A stretch of DNA of 64,000 nucleotides from Bidens hawaiensis (taxonomy: Eukaryota > Streptophyta > Magnoliopsida > Asterales > Asteraceae), in the NCBI GenBank assembly GCA_021521415.1, contig JAIQDT010001655.1, positions 62,001 through 126,000 on the forward strand, written 5' to 3'. Position 1 is the first letter of the stretch. Each line of letters begins with the position of its first letter. The translations under genes and the position numbers were made by a program. Of this stretch, positions 10,083-21,538 are shown one piece after another. The notes under the pieces are model-generated. The model was not told the origin of the DNA. It worked only from the letters and a program-made list of their open reading frames with translations, and ran no database searches.

Positions 10083-13000
10083 ATGGGAAAAAAGAAACAA
10101 AAGGTGGTACTACCACCCGAGCTACCACCTGACGTGCCCGAGGATGAAGTTGAAGTCTCAGATGAGGATTTGGAGTTTGTTCATAAAAACCGAGAGTATG
10201 CAGGCTTTGTTTCAAAGCTGGACACTCAGTCAATCACAAGGTCCGTAAGTCAACTTTTAGTTTTTTTTTTCAAATTTAATACATTATTAACACTATTTAC
10301 CATAAAAGGCATGTCAACCGTGTTGCTGATGCCAAAGAAGACGCTTTGGAATTTGAATACGAGAAACGTGCGAGGAAGAAACCGTTAACGGAAGATAATA
10401 AACAGAAAGAAGTTGAGGTTGTAGATTCTCTCCCTGTAAAGACATTAGACGGACAGGTGTACTACAGGACAGGTAACTTTTAGATAATTTGTTTCTCACT
10501 GGTTCTATCAAGATGCAGTGTTTTATAGTTTTAAGGTGATATTGTTATCTAGCATCGTCAAAGAAAGCACAAATTGAGGATGAAACCTTGGGTGAAAATG
10601 ATGATGTGAGCAGAGACAACGGTGTTGTGAAGTTAACAAAAGCAGAAAAACGCGCGAAGCAGAAGAAATTAAGAAAAGAGGCAAAGAAACAAGTGAAAGA
10701 GGAGGTGACAGAAGTAGAAGAAGAAGTTGAACAAAGCTCTAAAGCAGAAGTTTTGGTATTATTTGTTCAGATTTTAATTATAATATATTTATATATCATT
10801 ATTCATCTTTTAACAATAATGATTCTTTAGGCTGAAGTTGAAAAAGATCTCACAGCTGAAGAGTCCAATGAGAAGAAGAAACTTAGGCTTGCTGAAATCG
10901 GGACATCAATGCTCGAGGATCCCGAAGGAAATATTAAACATTTAAGAGAAATGTTTAAAATATGCAAAGAAGGAGATCGTTATATATTAGAACTTGGTTT
11001 AAAGTCTTTATTAGCTGTTTTCAAGGATATTATTCCTGGGTATGTTATTATTTAATCATGCAAATACTATATTTGTACCTTCATGTTATCATTATTAACT
11101 TTATATTGTTTGTCATTATGGAAAACAGGAACCGCATTAGGCTACCTACCGATAAGGAGCTTGCAATGGTTGTATCAAAGGACGTTAAAAAAACTCGGTT
11201 CTATGAATCCACACTTCTAAGTGTGTACAAGGTTTGATTTTATTGACGTGCTTTTTAATAATTTATTTTAAGGTTTCTAAAAGCATGTATTTAATTTAAC
11301 GGATTTATTTGGTTGAGTGTTGATAGTTATACCTCCAGAAGCTGATGTCATTGGAAAAAGTATTCGGTTTTAAACGAGTGGCCATTCGTTGCATTTGCAC
11401 TCTTCTCGACGCAAACCCTCGTTTTAATTATTGTGATACCTTGCTGAAAGCTGTCATAAAAAATATAAGCTGCACAGATGATGTCATAAGGTTTACTCAT
11501 TTTCTTAAACTTGTCACATTTATGTAAATTAATCAAGATTATGACATTATATGTTAAACAGGAAACGTTGTTGTGACACACTTAAGTCACTTTTTACAAA
11601 CGAGGGAAAACATGGTGGTGAAGCTACTGTTGAGGCAGTAAAACTTATTGCTGGTCTTGTAAAAGACAATGATTGTCAATTACATCCTGATTCTATTGAG
11701 GTCTTTATGTCTCTCACGTTTGATGAGGATCTTAGGAAGCCTGAACCATCAAAACAAGACACTAAGAAAATTAAAAAGAAGTTTTATAAGACGGGAAGAA
11801 GAAACATGGAAATAAAACAAGATGATAAAAAGAAAAGTAAGCAGGAAGAGTTGTCAAAAACACGAGAGGAGGTACTCTGTTATTATTACATGTCAGCAGT
11901 CACTTGTTTTATCTTTTTGATTTAGGATTAACGTGGTCACGTACATGTTTTTCAGGTCAAAGCTGATTACATGAGTGCAGCATTTGCACAAGATTTAAAT
12001 GAAAAAAGGAAGATACAATCTGATACGCTTTCTTCTGTATTCGAAATCTATTTTCGTATTTTGAAGCATACTATGCATTCAGGGTATACTCTATTTTTAT
12101 TATATTATTCAAGTATTATTAATATTAATTACTTAACATTTTGTTACTTGTTTTCTTGGTTCAGATCAGAAGAAAATGAATCAATAACGGGTCCATTTGG
12201 GAAGCACCCGCTTCTTGCTCCATGTTTAAATGGAGTTGGGAAGTTTTCTCATTTAATTGATATGGATTACATGGCGGATTTAATGAAATATCTTAGAAAG
12301 CTTGCCGGAGGAAGTGATGATGTTAAAAATGCATCTGACAGTGTTTCAAGTAGTTTGACTGTGACTGAACGCCTGAGGTGTTGCATAGTGGCTTTCAAAG
12401 TGATGAAGAACAATCTTGATGCATTAAATGTTGATTTACAAGATTTTTTTATTCAGCTTTATAATCTCATACTCGAGTATAGGCCCGGGAGGTTAGTAAT
12501 ATATCAATATATACAACATTTTGCATGTATAAATGTGGTATTATGGGCGGGTTGAGTTGCATAATAGTCTAATTGTATAAAAGGGTAAACAACTTATTAT
12601 AGGTTAGAAAAAAAACATTAAATTTTCAAAAAATTTGATTTAAGGTATAATACAAACTAGATTAGAAGTTGCTGACATGTCAGCTGTTAACAATACTTTG
12701 ATCGGTTACCCTACTAGATTACCTCAAGTTGAAAATTTTGAAAGTTGGTTACCTTAAAGAAAGCAGGTTATTATACCAAAATTAGGTGAAGGAACTTTTT
12801 CGTAAAAGTACATGAAAAAGTCAATAAACAAAACTTTGTATACTAAAGTTCTTGAAACTAATCTATCATGCATACACTTTTGGAAATTCTTTTAAAACAA
12901 TAATTTGTAAACCCTTAAATTGGTCAAAATAAGACGCATATTTTTTTATGAGTCAGTTGAATGTCACTTTGTCAAATTTTGGTCAATTCAAGAGTTAACA

Positions 13001-14263
13001 AGTCATTTTTTAAAGTTATATAATTACATGCATTTTAGACAAGTTTACGGACTAAACATTAAAAAATTAGTGACTTTTTCGATGCATTTTTACAAGTTGA
13101 GAGGGCGACTTGATTTGTGATTGTTCTTTGTTGATATTAACCCAAAGTAGAATTGAAAGCTTTATGATATTAACCCAAAGTAGAATTTAAAGCAGCTTAC
13201 CTCTTTATGCAATTAACTCTTTTGAATAAACTGATATCGGAGGTTTTATAAATTATGAATACACCTTAAGCGTGGTTATCCTTTATCTAGATTTACCAAT
13301 CTGACACGTTAGAGAGAAATGAAAACCCATTTTAACCTGCTCTTTCATTAATGGATCTAATTTGTCATCTCTGATAATACATGTGATTTTATCTACTGTT
13401 TTGAATGTATAGAGATCAAGGTGAAGTATTGGCTGAAGCTTTGAAGATAATGTTGTGTGACGATAGACAGCATGACATGCAACGGGCTGCTGCGTTTATT
13501 AAACGTTTGGCTTCATTCTCTTTATGCTTTGGAGCTGCAGAATCCATGGCTGGTATGTACATACAACACACTCAAATATTTACATATTTTGTTTTGAAAC
13601 TTATAAAAAAATGTTTGCAGCGTTGGTTACCTTAAAACATCTCCTTCAAAAGAATGTCAAATGCCGCGATCTTTTAGAAAATGATTCCGGCGGGGGCTCA
13701 TTGTCTGGTTCTATCGCGGTAAGATTATAAATTGTACTTTACATATTTTCTCAATTTTTTTACTTAATATTGATCTTATTAAATGGTATTTATATTTTCA
13801 GAAATATCAACCCTATGCATCGGATCCAAACTTAAGTGGCGCGTTTGCAACAGTGCTTTGGGAGTTAACCGTATTATCAAAACATTACCATCCATCCGTT
13901 TCAACAATGGCGTCCGGGATTTCAAATATGGCAAATGCAAACAATCAGGTTTATTTAGCAAACGTCTCACCTCAACAAGCTTTCATTGACATGTCACTTG
14001 ACAAGGAAAACATAAGCGTAAAGACCACTGGCGGCAAGAGAAAGAAGGGCAGCCGGCCGACGGTTCGGCTGGCGGCAGCTGATGGAGATGATAAGGCGGC
14101 AGTGGTGGACGAGAATGTGGTTAGGAGTAAATTGTCGGAGCATTTTATGCTTGTTAATGAAATGGAAGAAAACGAGAGGTTAAGACGGGAACTCGATCGG
14201 GCAAAGCTAAAGGTGCAACTTTATAAACAGTATAAGAAGCAAAAGAAACGAAGAACCATGTGA
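10083..14263 (+). CDS. NOC3: nucleolar complex protein 3 homologue (NOC3), 12 coding exons
   Basis: This gene encodes a nucleolar/nuclear protein that, in characterised eukaryotes, pairs with NOC2 to carry pre-60S ribosomal particles from nucleolus to nucleoplasm. Coding exons: 10083-10240, 10309-10472, 10553-10755, 10831-11039, 11129-11231, 11339-11490, 11562-11871, 11956-12083, 12165-12491, 13413-13552, 13621-13718, 13802-14263. All introns are GT-AG, and the exons sum to 2454 nt (817 residues plus TGA) with no internal stop. The N-terminus is lysine-rich and acidic (nucleolar-type). The NOC3 domain begins around LAEIGTSMLEDPEGNIKHL (exon 4). The CBF/Mak21-type region is in exons 9-12 (RDQGEVLAEAL... 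and ALVTLKHLLQKN). The C-terminus is a basic coiled coil ending KKQKKRRTM. The length suits plant NOC3 proteins. Intron 9 is long (921 bp). Family assignment is firm; splice sites are by eye but mutually consistent. Confidence 0.95.
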
Positions 14264-15278
14264 TTGGTGAGTTTTCAGTTATGTTAACATTTTGAGGTGA
14301 ATTTTTTTGATGTTTTTTCTATTTAAGTTGAATATTTCTTTTGAAGTCTATATGCCATTTTTCTATTTATTTACATTCTCTCTTAAATTTATATAACAAT
14401 GCAGGCATGCAGCATTTTAGTCCTTTTCAAGCTATTTTTATTTTTCTTAAAATATCTTTCTTGTTTGACCATTCCTAATATCCGAAGCATAATACGATGA
14501 AAGACAAGATGTGGTTTACAATATCGTGGACCGTTTTTGATACTAGTCGTCGCCTCTACTTTTTGCATCCATTGATAAGTTAGTGAAGATTCCAAAATGA
14601 GAGACTTTGAATTGTTGAATTCTTTGTTGAGTTGGCTCACCAATGTGAGTTTGTGATGTTGAGGTTAGTTTTAGGTTATTAAGGTAATGAGGATGTAGTC
14701 AAAGTAAAATTTTTGAAAGCTAAATTCCAAGAAAACCATATTGATATTTATTGTTTTTCCCCCTTTTTTGTTGATATTTTCCTTGTTCTTAACATTAGAA
14801 TTGTTGTGTTCTTAACATTAAAATTGTTTACTCCTTTTCTATTTATTTACTTTTATCTTCTAAAAATATATAGATTAAAAAAGAATATATTACAAGGATA
14901 ATTTGTGTGAAGGATTTAAATGTGCTTTTGCTCTTCATTTAAGAATAGTCATCAAGTAGATGTCTTTTTTCTCTCTCTTTTAATATTATACTCGCACAAA
15001 AGTGTGAGTCCTTCCATGAAACACAAGATGTGGTTTACAATATTGTGAACCGATTTTAATACTAGTCGCTTCTGCTTTCACGAGTCTAAATCAATCATAA
15101 AGCAACCAAACAAAACCAATTTAAACAACTTTTCATTTTCTTCAAATCTTAGAGCATTCCCGACAGCTTCTCTATCTTTATCAACTTATTAACCATTTGA
15201 TGTCTCTTGTCATCTAAAGGTCTATCCATCATGACCCGAGTTATTGCACTTTGAGTCTGTAAAATTTTTATTTTATAT
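14264..15278. other. NOC3 3' flank with a repeated ~55-bp sequence
   Basis: This stretch contains the NOC3 3'UTR and spacer. Two similar segments occur: 14499-14555 (ACAAGATGTGGTTTACAATA ... ATACTAGTCG) and 15022-15070. They are roughly 80-85 percent alike by eye. No gene is visible; the short frames on either strand have no recognisable family. Confidence 0.55.
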
Positions 15279-15287
15279 TTTTATTTA

Positions 15288-16843
15288 GACAGAATTACAA
15301 ATTTTGTCCTTTAAAAATAGCCAAAAACCGGTTCGTGTCCTTTTCTAAGTTTCCTTGCAGGCGGTGTACTTTAAACTTTTTTTTCCTACAAGTTTTGTCC
15401 TTTACGCTAACTGGGTTAGAAAAAGTCAGTTAAATGCCCTCACGTGAGACGCATGTGAGGGCATTTTTGTCTTTTTGCCTACCCTTCTTCTTCTTCTTCT
15501 TCTGTATCTATTAACACATTGATATAAACTCTCTCTCTCTCCTCTCTCTCCCTCTCCCCCTGTTACACTCCGGCAGCCACCGCCATCTTCACTCTCTCTC
15601 ACACTTCTTTCTCTCTCTCTGGCCACCACCAGGTCCACCGCCATCACAGCATCCGGCGACCACCCACACCACCGGACATTCAATCTCCATCTCTATTCTC
15701 TCTCTACTCTAGCTGCAACCTCCATAACCATGGCCGGATTGATGAAACTGGCCGCTGGAAAACACACACCTATATCACCTACCTTGTTCATCCACCCATC
15801 CCCACCATTGCTCCACATCATCTTCATCATCGTCATCCAATCTATCACCACCACAACATCGACCACCATCTAAAGGATTTCATCAACCAAAAAAAATCGA
15901 TGAATCTGTGAGCTTTGGTCTAGGTCGCTACCGCCGCGGCTTGTTGCCGACTGCCACCACTACCCACCACCTACCGCCGCCACCATCACCTTCAATCTCA
16001 CCCACAAAATCAAACCATCATCATCCCAATCCAAATTCATTTCAATTCAATCGAAAACCCTAAAAATGATCGGTTCCGATCACCACAAACAACAACCCTC
16101 AATCTACAACCGATCTTACACCATCAATTCAACCTCAGCCATCGATTACCCACTAAAACCCTCACCTAATTCCACCCTTAATCGCTCCGAATCCGTCAAG
16201 AAACCCTCCGATTCAATTTCAACCTGAAACCTGTTTTGACCTGGAAAAAAGAAAGAAAGAAGAAAACCCTAAAATCACAACCGTCTTGTAACCGCAACAA
16301 TCGAAATCAGAACCACAATCGGACTACTGCCACCGTCACACCGCCGCCTAGGGTTTCCCAAAGATACCCGGCAACAGTAGATCAGATGGAAAATAGGCGA
16401 TAATAGCCAGACAAGATAACAGTGGTGGCTAGAGGTGCAAGATGACGGTACGGGGGACAAATACAGTTGTAACCCGGCATCAGTAGAATCGAAATCGATT
16501 AGGGTTTGTATGTTAAAACCATGCGATAGTAGAACCGGCGATGGTGGAGGCATCGATTAAGGTGATGGAGAAGAAGAGTGGGAGGTATGGTGATGAAATG
16601 TGTGTGTGTGTTAATAGATACAGAAGAAGAAGAAGAAGAAGAAGAAGAAGAAGAAGGGTAGGCAAAAAGACAAAAATGCCCTCACATGCGTCTCACGTGA
16701 GGGCATTTAACTGACTTTTTCTAACCCAGTTAGCGTAAAGGACATAACGTGTAGAAAAAAAAAGTTTAAAGGACACCGCCTGCAAGGAAAGGACACGAAC
16801 CGTAATTTGGCTTTTTTTAAAGGACAAAATTTGTAATTGGGTC
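15288..16843. mobile_element. Mutator-like element with ~230-bp terminal inverted repeats
   Basis: The left end GACAGAATTACAAATTTTG and the right end inverted GACCCAATTACAAATTTTG are flanked by the same 9-mer TTTTATTTA (15279-15287, 16844-16852). The inverted homology continues inward through GGGTTAGAAAAAGTCAGTTA, CCCTCACGTGAG, a CTT/GAA microsatellite and TGTATCTATTAACACA, to about 15519 on the left and 16606 on the right. The interior is CT- and CCA-rich and looks like a gene leader, so a captured fragment (Pack-MULE) is possible. No transposase is present. The left inverted repeat also contains a self-complementary stretch around CCCTCACGTGAG...TGTGAGGGC. Confidence 0.85.
16066..16227 (+). 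CDS. small hypothetical ORF inside the Mutator-like element
   Basis: A 53-codon frame starts at an ATG just after AAAACCCTAAAA and ends with TGA. It begins MIGSDHHKQQPSIYNRSY and is rich in Ser, Pro and Asn. The upstream CT-rich sequence resembles a plant 5' leader. I do not recognise the protein. It could be the captured first exon of a host gene or a chance frame in CCA-rich sequence. Confidence 0.2.
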   Translation: MIGSDHHKQQPSIYNRSYTINSTSAIDYPLKPSPNSTLNRSESVKKPSDSIST

Positions 16844-16852
16844 TTTTATTTA

Positions 16853-19644
16853 CTAACAAATTTCACCACCATTCACAATGTCATCTTTTAGTTCAACTTA
16901 TTCTTCTTTTTTTTTATATGTATTATGTAATAGTTAATAGAGAAACATATTGATTATTGTTTCTTAACAAGAAAGATGTATACATGTAATTAAAGTATAG
17001 CATGACACTCTTAACAAACTTTCATCTAATACTAATTATTAGTTATCAACATGATTCATGTTACATCTAATTTTAATTATCAACATGATTCATGTTAGTT
17101 TGAAACCATAATACTATTTTAAAACAATACGTTCATACATATGATACCTAACAATTAAATAAATGTAAAAAAAAAAGTATTGTTTAACACCATTCATGGT
17201 TCTAAAAGTTGCGTCCAGGCGTCGATTAATTCCCCGATTAAGAATTAGTTGGTATCCCACTAACCAGCGACCGGTTAATCGCTATTTGGTCAAAGACAGT
17301 GAAAATTGAAAAGTTCGTATATAAAATGTGGTACATATACACGAGGGTATCGATTACTAATTTTCATTACAAACAGAAAAGTCATGCATGTATTAAACAT
17401 TATGTTTTCACACCAACAAATATACAAAAAATCATAAACAAAAAAGTTTTAGTAGGAGTAAACACCTAATGTATGAAATTATATAAAATATTTAACCTAA
17501 AATCTACCTATTAATTCATATTGAACTAGATAATTAAATACTTTGATGTGACGATTCTAATATATCTTAAATAGAGTATATATTTATTTGATAACTAAGA
17601 GGAAAAAAAATTCTTTTTTCCTCTTACATTTATTATAAATATAAAAAGAATAGATAATAACATTACGTATTTTTTTATTTTATGACACGACAGATAAATT
17701 ATAATATTTAATTCGGACCGAGTATTATTTTATCATACTATTACAATGGTTAAGATTGAGTTGGAAATGACCACTGAAGAAATATGTTGTCATTATTGGT
17801 TTTATTTACTTAGACCTAGTTTCAATTTAATCTCAGATAACTTTTATACATCTTTTTTTATAAACTTGACCATAAAGTCTGCGAATTGTACTTTTGAATA
17901 ACATGGTTATGTTTTAAGACAAAACGAAATCTAACACTCGATGCGGAAATGATGCATCCAACCTAGATGCCCATCTAACCAGCTTTCAGTGGTTTGCCTC
18001 ACACTATTTAGTGGTTTGCCTCACATTATACGACGGTGAACCCAAGTTAGCATGGTTTAAAACATAATGAACCGTGTGATTACAATACTATGTCTAATCC
18101 ATTACAATTATACGTCTAAAAAAAGACTAAAACCATTTGTATTTTTTTCAATACAATACCCACACCCTAAAATATACATGTCACAAACTAAATCATTCAT
18201 CTATATTCTAAAATAACGTTTTCATTTATTAATTGTATTGATTTTTTTAAGTTATACTTAAATGTTTTAATTGACCTTTATCTAACCCGTTGCGTCACAA
18301 CAAGAAAAATTAATAATGCTAATGATTATTTATTTTTGTTCATACAATAAGAAACAAAAAAACAAAAAATCTGACTAGGAACACATCCAGGTTCTATTTG
18401 GTTTTTTTATAATTGTTATATGGATTACTGACATGCCACTAATCATCTGCATTTCATTGCCATAAGAAAATCCACCATATATGAGAAAACCGCCCAACCT
18501 ACAAACACAAAATATGTTTTGTAACGAAAAAGGTAAATAACAACAATAATACTCCGAAATAAACATGTGAATAATGGAAATACAACAACGAAGTATATTT
18601 ATAATTTAGTAACACTAGTTGCAATCAACTTGTGTGTTGCGGCGCGGATGCAGTGTGCATCGGTTAGTATTGGCTTGATATGTTACGATATTGGTTCGGT
18701 TCGGTATAGCCGCGACACCACTAGAAATAACCAACGTTTCAAATCCTAAATTATTGTGATTCGACTTGCAAACTTTCATGATTACTGGGTCGTCGTTCTC
18801 ACGGATTACCGATTTGATCCGATTTACACAAGGTTATTTGTGGGTAACTTTGTTGGAACTAATGGTTGCTTTGTGTAACCTTCGAGTGAAGGGTTGTCAC
18901 CTCCATAGATTTTCAATACCTCCTAATTATTTATGTTTCTAATCAGTTAATTAAATATATATCTATATAATGTTGTTTTTTTCTTTTGTTTTTTTATTTG
19001 AAGACCTTAATTAAGCGTGAGTCTAAAGCGCTAACTTATTTCGTTGGCCTATGGGCCGCCCCTGGTCCCTCATATTAAACGTGTAACCAAGAGATTAAGA
19101 ACATACACTTAGATCTACTATGCAGACGACAAAACAACATGAAGAATACCATTTACTACAGTTTGAACGACTTTTATTACATGTGTTCAATACTTTCATC
19201 TACCATTTTGCTTAAACACTTACCAATATCTTTATTTCTGCATAATCAAGAAAATGCTTATTATCATTCCGGAGATTGATTATATCAAAATTCCTCATAC
19301 ACCACTCTTATGAGATTAATGGTGTTCTTTGATGTATAAGATTTATCAGCTTTGCGAGTAAGCATTACATTTGATGCTAAATCCGGTTTCTTAGACTATG
19401 TGTTGTGAGTTAACAAGCAAATGCTAGCTGTAGTGCCACATAAATGTCATGTCATTGCCACATAGTGGTACATTAATGTCATGTCATTGCCACCTAGACA
19501 GTCCATGAATTTTAAGTAACTAACCATTTATGATTTAACATGCGCGTTGTCAGATAAGAAGTTAATGCCGGTGGGCATTGAGGTTCGGCGCTGCCACAAC
19601 GAAGAGCCTTATGGGTTTGCCTGGATATTGATAACACGTCTAAA
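16853..19644. other. AT-rich spacer with minor direct repeats
   Basis: No gene recognised. Two small direct repeats stand out: TTATCAACATGATTCATGTTA at about 17042 and again at 17077, and AATGTCATGTCATTGCCAC at about 19443 and 19473. GGCCTATGGGCCGCCCCTGG near 19046-19065 looks like one end of an eroded DNA transposon, but no partner end was found. Confidence 0.5.
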
Positions 19645-19649
19645 CACAT

Positions 19650-20510
19650 TGAAGAAACACTAAGTGACCCCGACAGATTAAGGATAATCTTAGGGTTAAG
19701 TAGATGTTTCCCACGAGGGTTAGGTCCGGCAAAGATGGTTATTCTTCTCGACCTGCAAAACAGACACCGTGAGCTCGTCACTGAGAAGGGGGGGTTCCTC
19801 CTTGTGACCACCCTCCGGCGTGAGAATCAGACTAGATTACTCTGAATATAAGGGTATATAGAGAGAAATAGCTAGAGAGAAGATGATGATACCGTTCCAA
19901 GGTGTTGGAGTATTTATAGCCGAATGTAGGTTTCCAAGCAGGTACGGCCAGCTGTATATAATATTCCTTTTCCACCAACCATGGGCTATGTTCGTGCCAC
20001 GATGGGAGTTGGTGGGTAGGCAGCGGCTGATAGTGACATTTTGTATTGGAGCGTGCTCCTCCTAGTACTATTGTCGGTAAGCTGTCACCCTGTGATTGGT
20101 TCATGGGTCGCTTTTGTCAGATCTTGTCTATTTGTCCATACCTTGGTAGGTATAGTACAAAAGATCTTCTAGAAGCGTACGGACTGGCTCTTTTGGGCGG
20201 GAATATTCCCGCCCTGCTCATTCATTCTTCAGGTGACATTACTGAAGTATTAAGAGTTAGTGCCTTATGCGTGTAGCCTTACTGTTAGTGCGGGTGGCCT
20301 TTCTTCTTGGCTTGTACCCACAACTGCGGGGACAAGCAGGGTACTGTACCAAGGGAGGCTTTCCTGCGGGAACAGCTGGCTTACTGCGTGTAAGGTCTTC
20401 ATCTCTCTGAGCATGGTGGGTCCTGCGGATCCAGTTGGTCTTTGCGCAGACGTACCTCTTCAAGGTGAGTCTTGCGGTCCAACTGGGCTTTGCGGGGACC
20501 TACCTCTTCA
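19650..20510 (-). repeat. 3' LTR of the Tat element
   Basis: On the + strand it starts TGAAGAAACACTAAGTGACC and ends ACCTACCTCTTCA. It is nearly identical to 30788-31649. Reading on the - strand it is preceded by a polypurine tract, so this is the 3' LTR. It contains TATATATT/TATATAA-like strings around 19958 that could be core-promoter elements. Confidence 0.95.
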
Positions 20511-20524
20511 AGTCCCCCCAGTCC
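20511..20524 (-). other. polypurine tract of the Tat element
   Basis: On the - strand GGACTGGGGGGACT directly abuts the LTR start TGAAGAGG. This is the expected site for plus-strand DNA priming. Confidence 0.8.
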
Positions 20525-20904
20525 ATTGTTCTTCTCATGAATTGTTAATGAGGTGAACTTTTGGACTTTAAGCAAGGGGTTTAAAGGGGTTTTCGTTTTT
20601 TAAGGTTCTCCGTGGGGATTCTTCCCGCAGTTTTCCTAATGTCACTTGCAGAAAATTCCCGACTTTTTCTGCCTGATCTTTGGGTATGATGCGGGTAGGT
20701 GCGTAACCTCTCCGCAAATCGGGAGCGTTGAGTTTCACTTGTGTAGATTCTCCACGGGGTATTGGTAGTTTTAGACATAGTGATCAGTTATGTTAAACAA
20801 CCAATTCCACCTTGAAGCTTCAAACAATCTAGTTCTCAACGTTCTCGCCATGCGGGGGTGTTATTTCCCTTTCCGCAAGCATGACCCATAAGATCCATCT
20901 TGGG

Positions 20905-21095
20905 TTCAATTCCCTGCAAGTGCTGAGTATGTGAAGGGTTTCGCCTTGACACTGTACCCGCACTTGTCTTATGGTTTCTTGTTTTCCAAGGTATCTTCTT
21001 GGCTTCAATTCCCTGCAAGTGCTAAGTATGTGAAGGGTTTCGCCTTGACACTGTACCCGCACTTGTCTTACGATTTCTTGCTTTCCAAGGTAGGG
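20905..21095. repeat. ~99-bp tandem duplication
   Basis: Two copies start at 20905 and 21004 and share TTCAATTCCCTGCAAGTGCT and TGAAGGGTTTCGCCTTGACA. They lie between the 3' LTR and the promoter of the antisense gene, so they might be part of its upstream region. Short frames on both strands here are repeat translations. Confidence 0.85.
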
Positions 21096-21396
21096 GGTAT
21101 ATTCCCTCTTATTTTTGAATCTTTTTGGAATTCGGAGAGTTGGTGAAAGGATAAGGACAGTCCAAACGGTTGAAGGAACATTGGCGTCTTCTGACGGTTT
21201 CAGGACGTGCAGGAAGTTATGACGACGTGACAGCATGTGGTCAATCAGGACGCTTTTTCAGGCGCGTGGGTGCGAGTTTCATGACACGCGTCATTCCGAC
21301 ACCTGTTGCCAGCTTGCTTTATCCACACGTGTTGCCGTGTCATTGCGCCTGTGCTTTCTCTCTCATCCGCATTAAATTCATCGCATTCATTGCGAT

Positions 21397-21410
21397 GAGT
21401 ATATAAGGGG
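21397..21410 (+). promoter_or_regulatory. TATA box of the antisense gene in the Tat element
   Basis: GAGTATATAAGGGG contains a canonical plant TATA box (TATATAAG), about 135 bp before the ATG at 21539. A pyrimidine-rich CATACCTTCACTTCACC follows about 30 bp downstream, as expected for a start site. It faces the + strand, opposite to gag-pol. Confidence 0.6.
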
Positions 21411-21538
21411 GGAGAGGGTGTATCTCGTCCCATACCTTCACTTCACCTTTCTTTTCCTTTTAAGCGATTTCCGGCGAATACTCATCTTTTCCGGCGAGCA
21501 TTCTCCTGAAACCGCTTTCTTTCATTAACATTTAAAAA

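Noticed and set aside
10588..13730. Separate short ORFs along this stretch as independent genes
   Set aside because: They join through GT-AG introns into one NOC3 coding sequence of 817 codons with all phases consistent.
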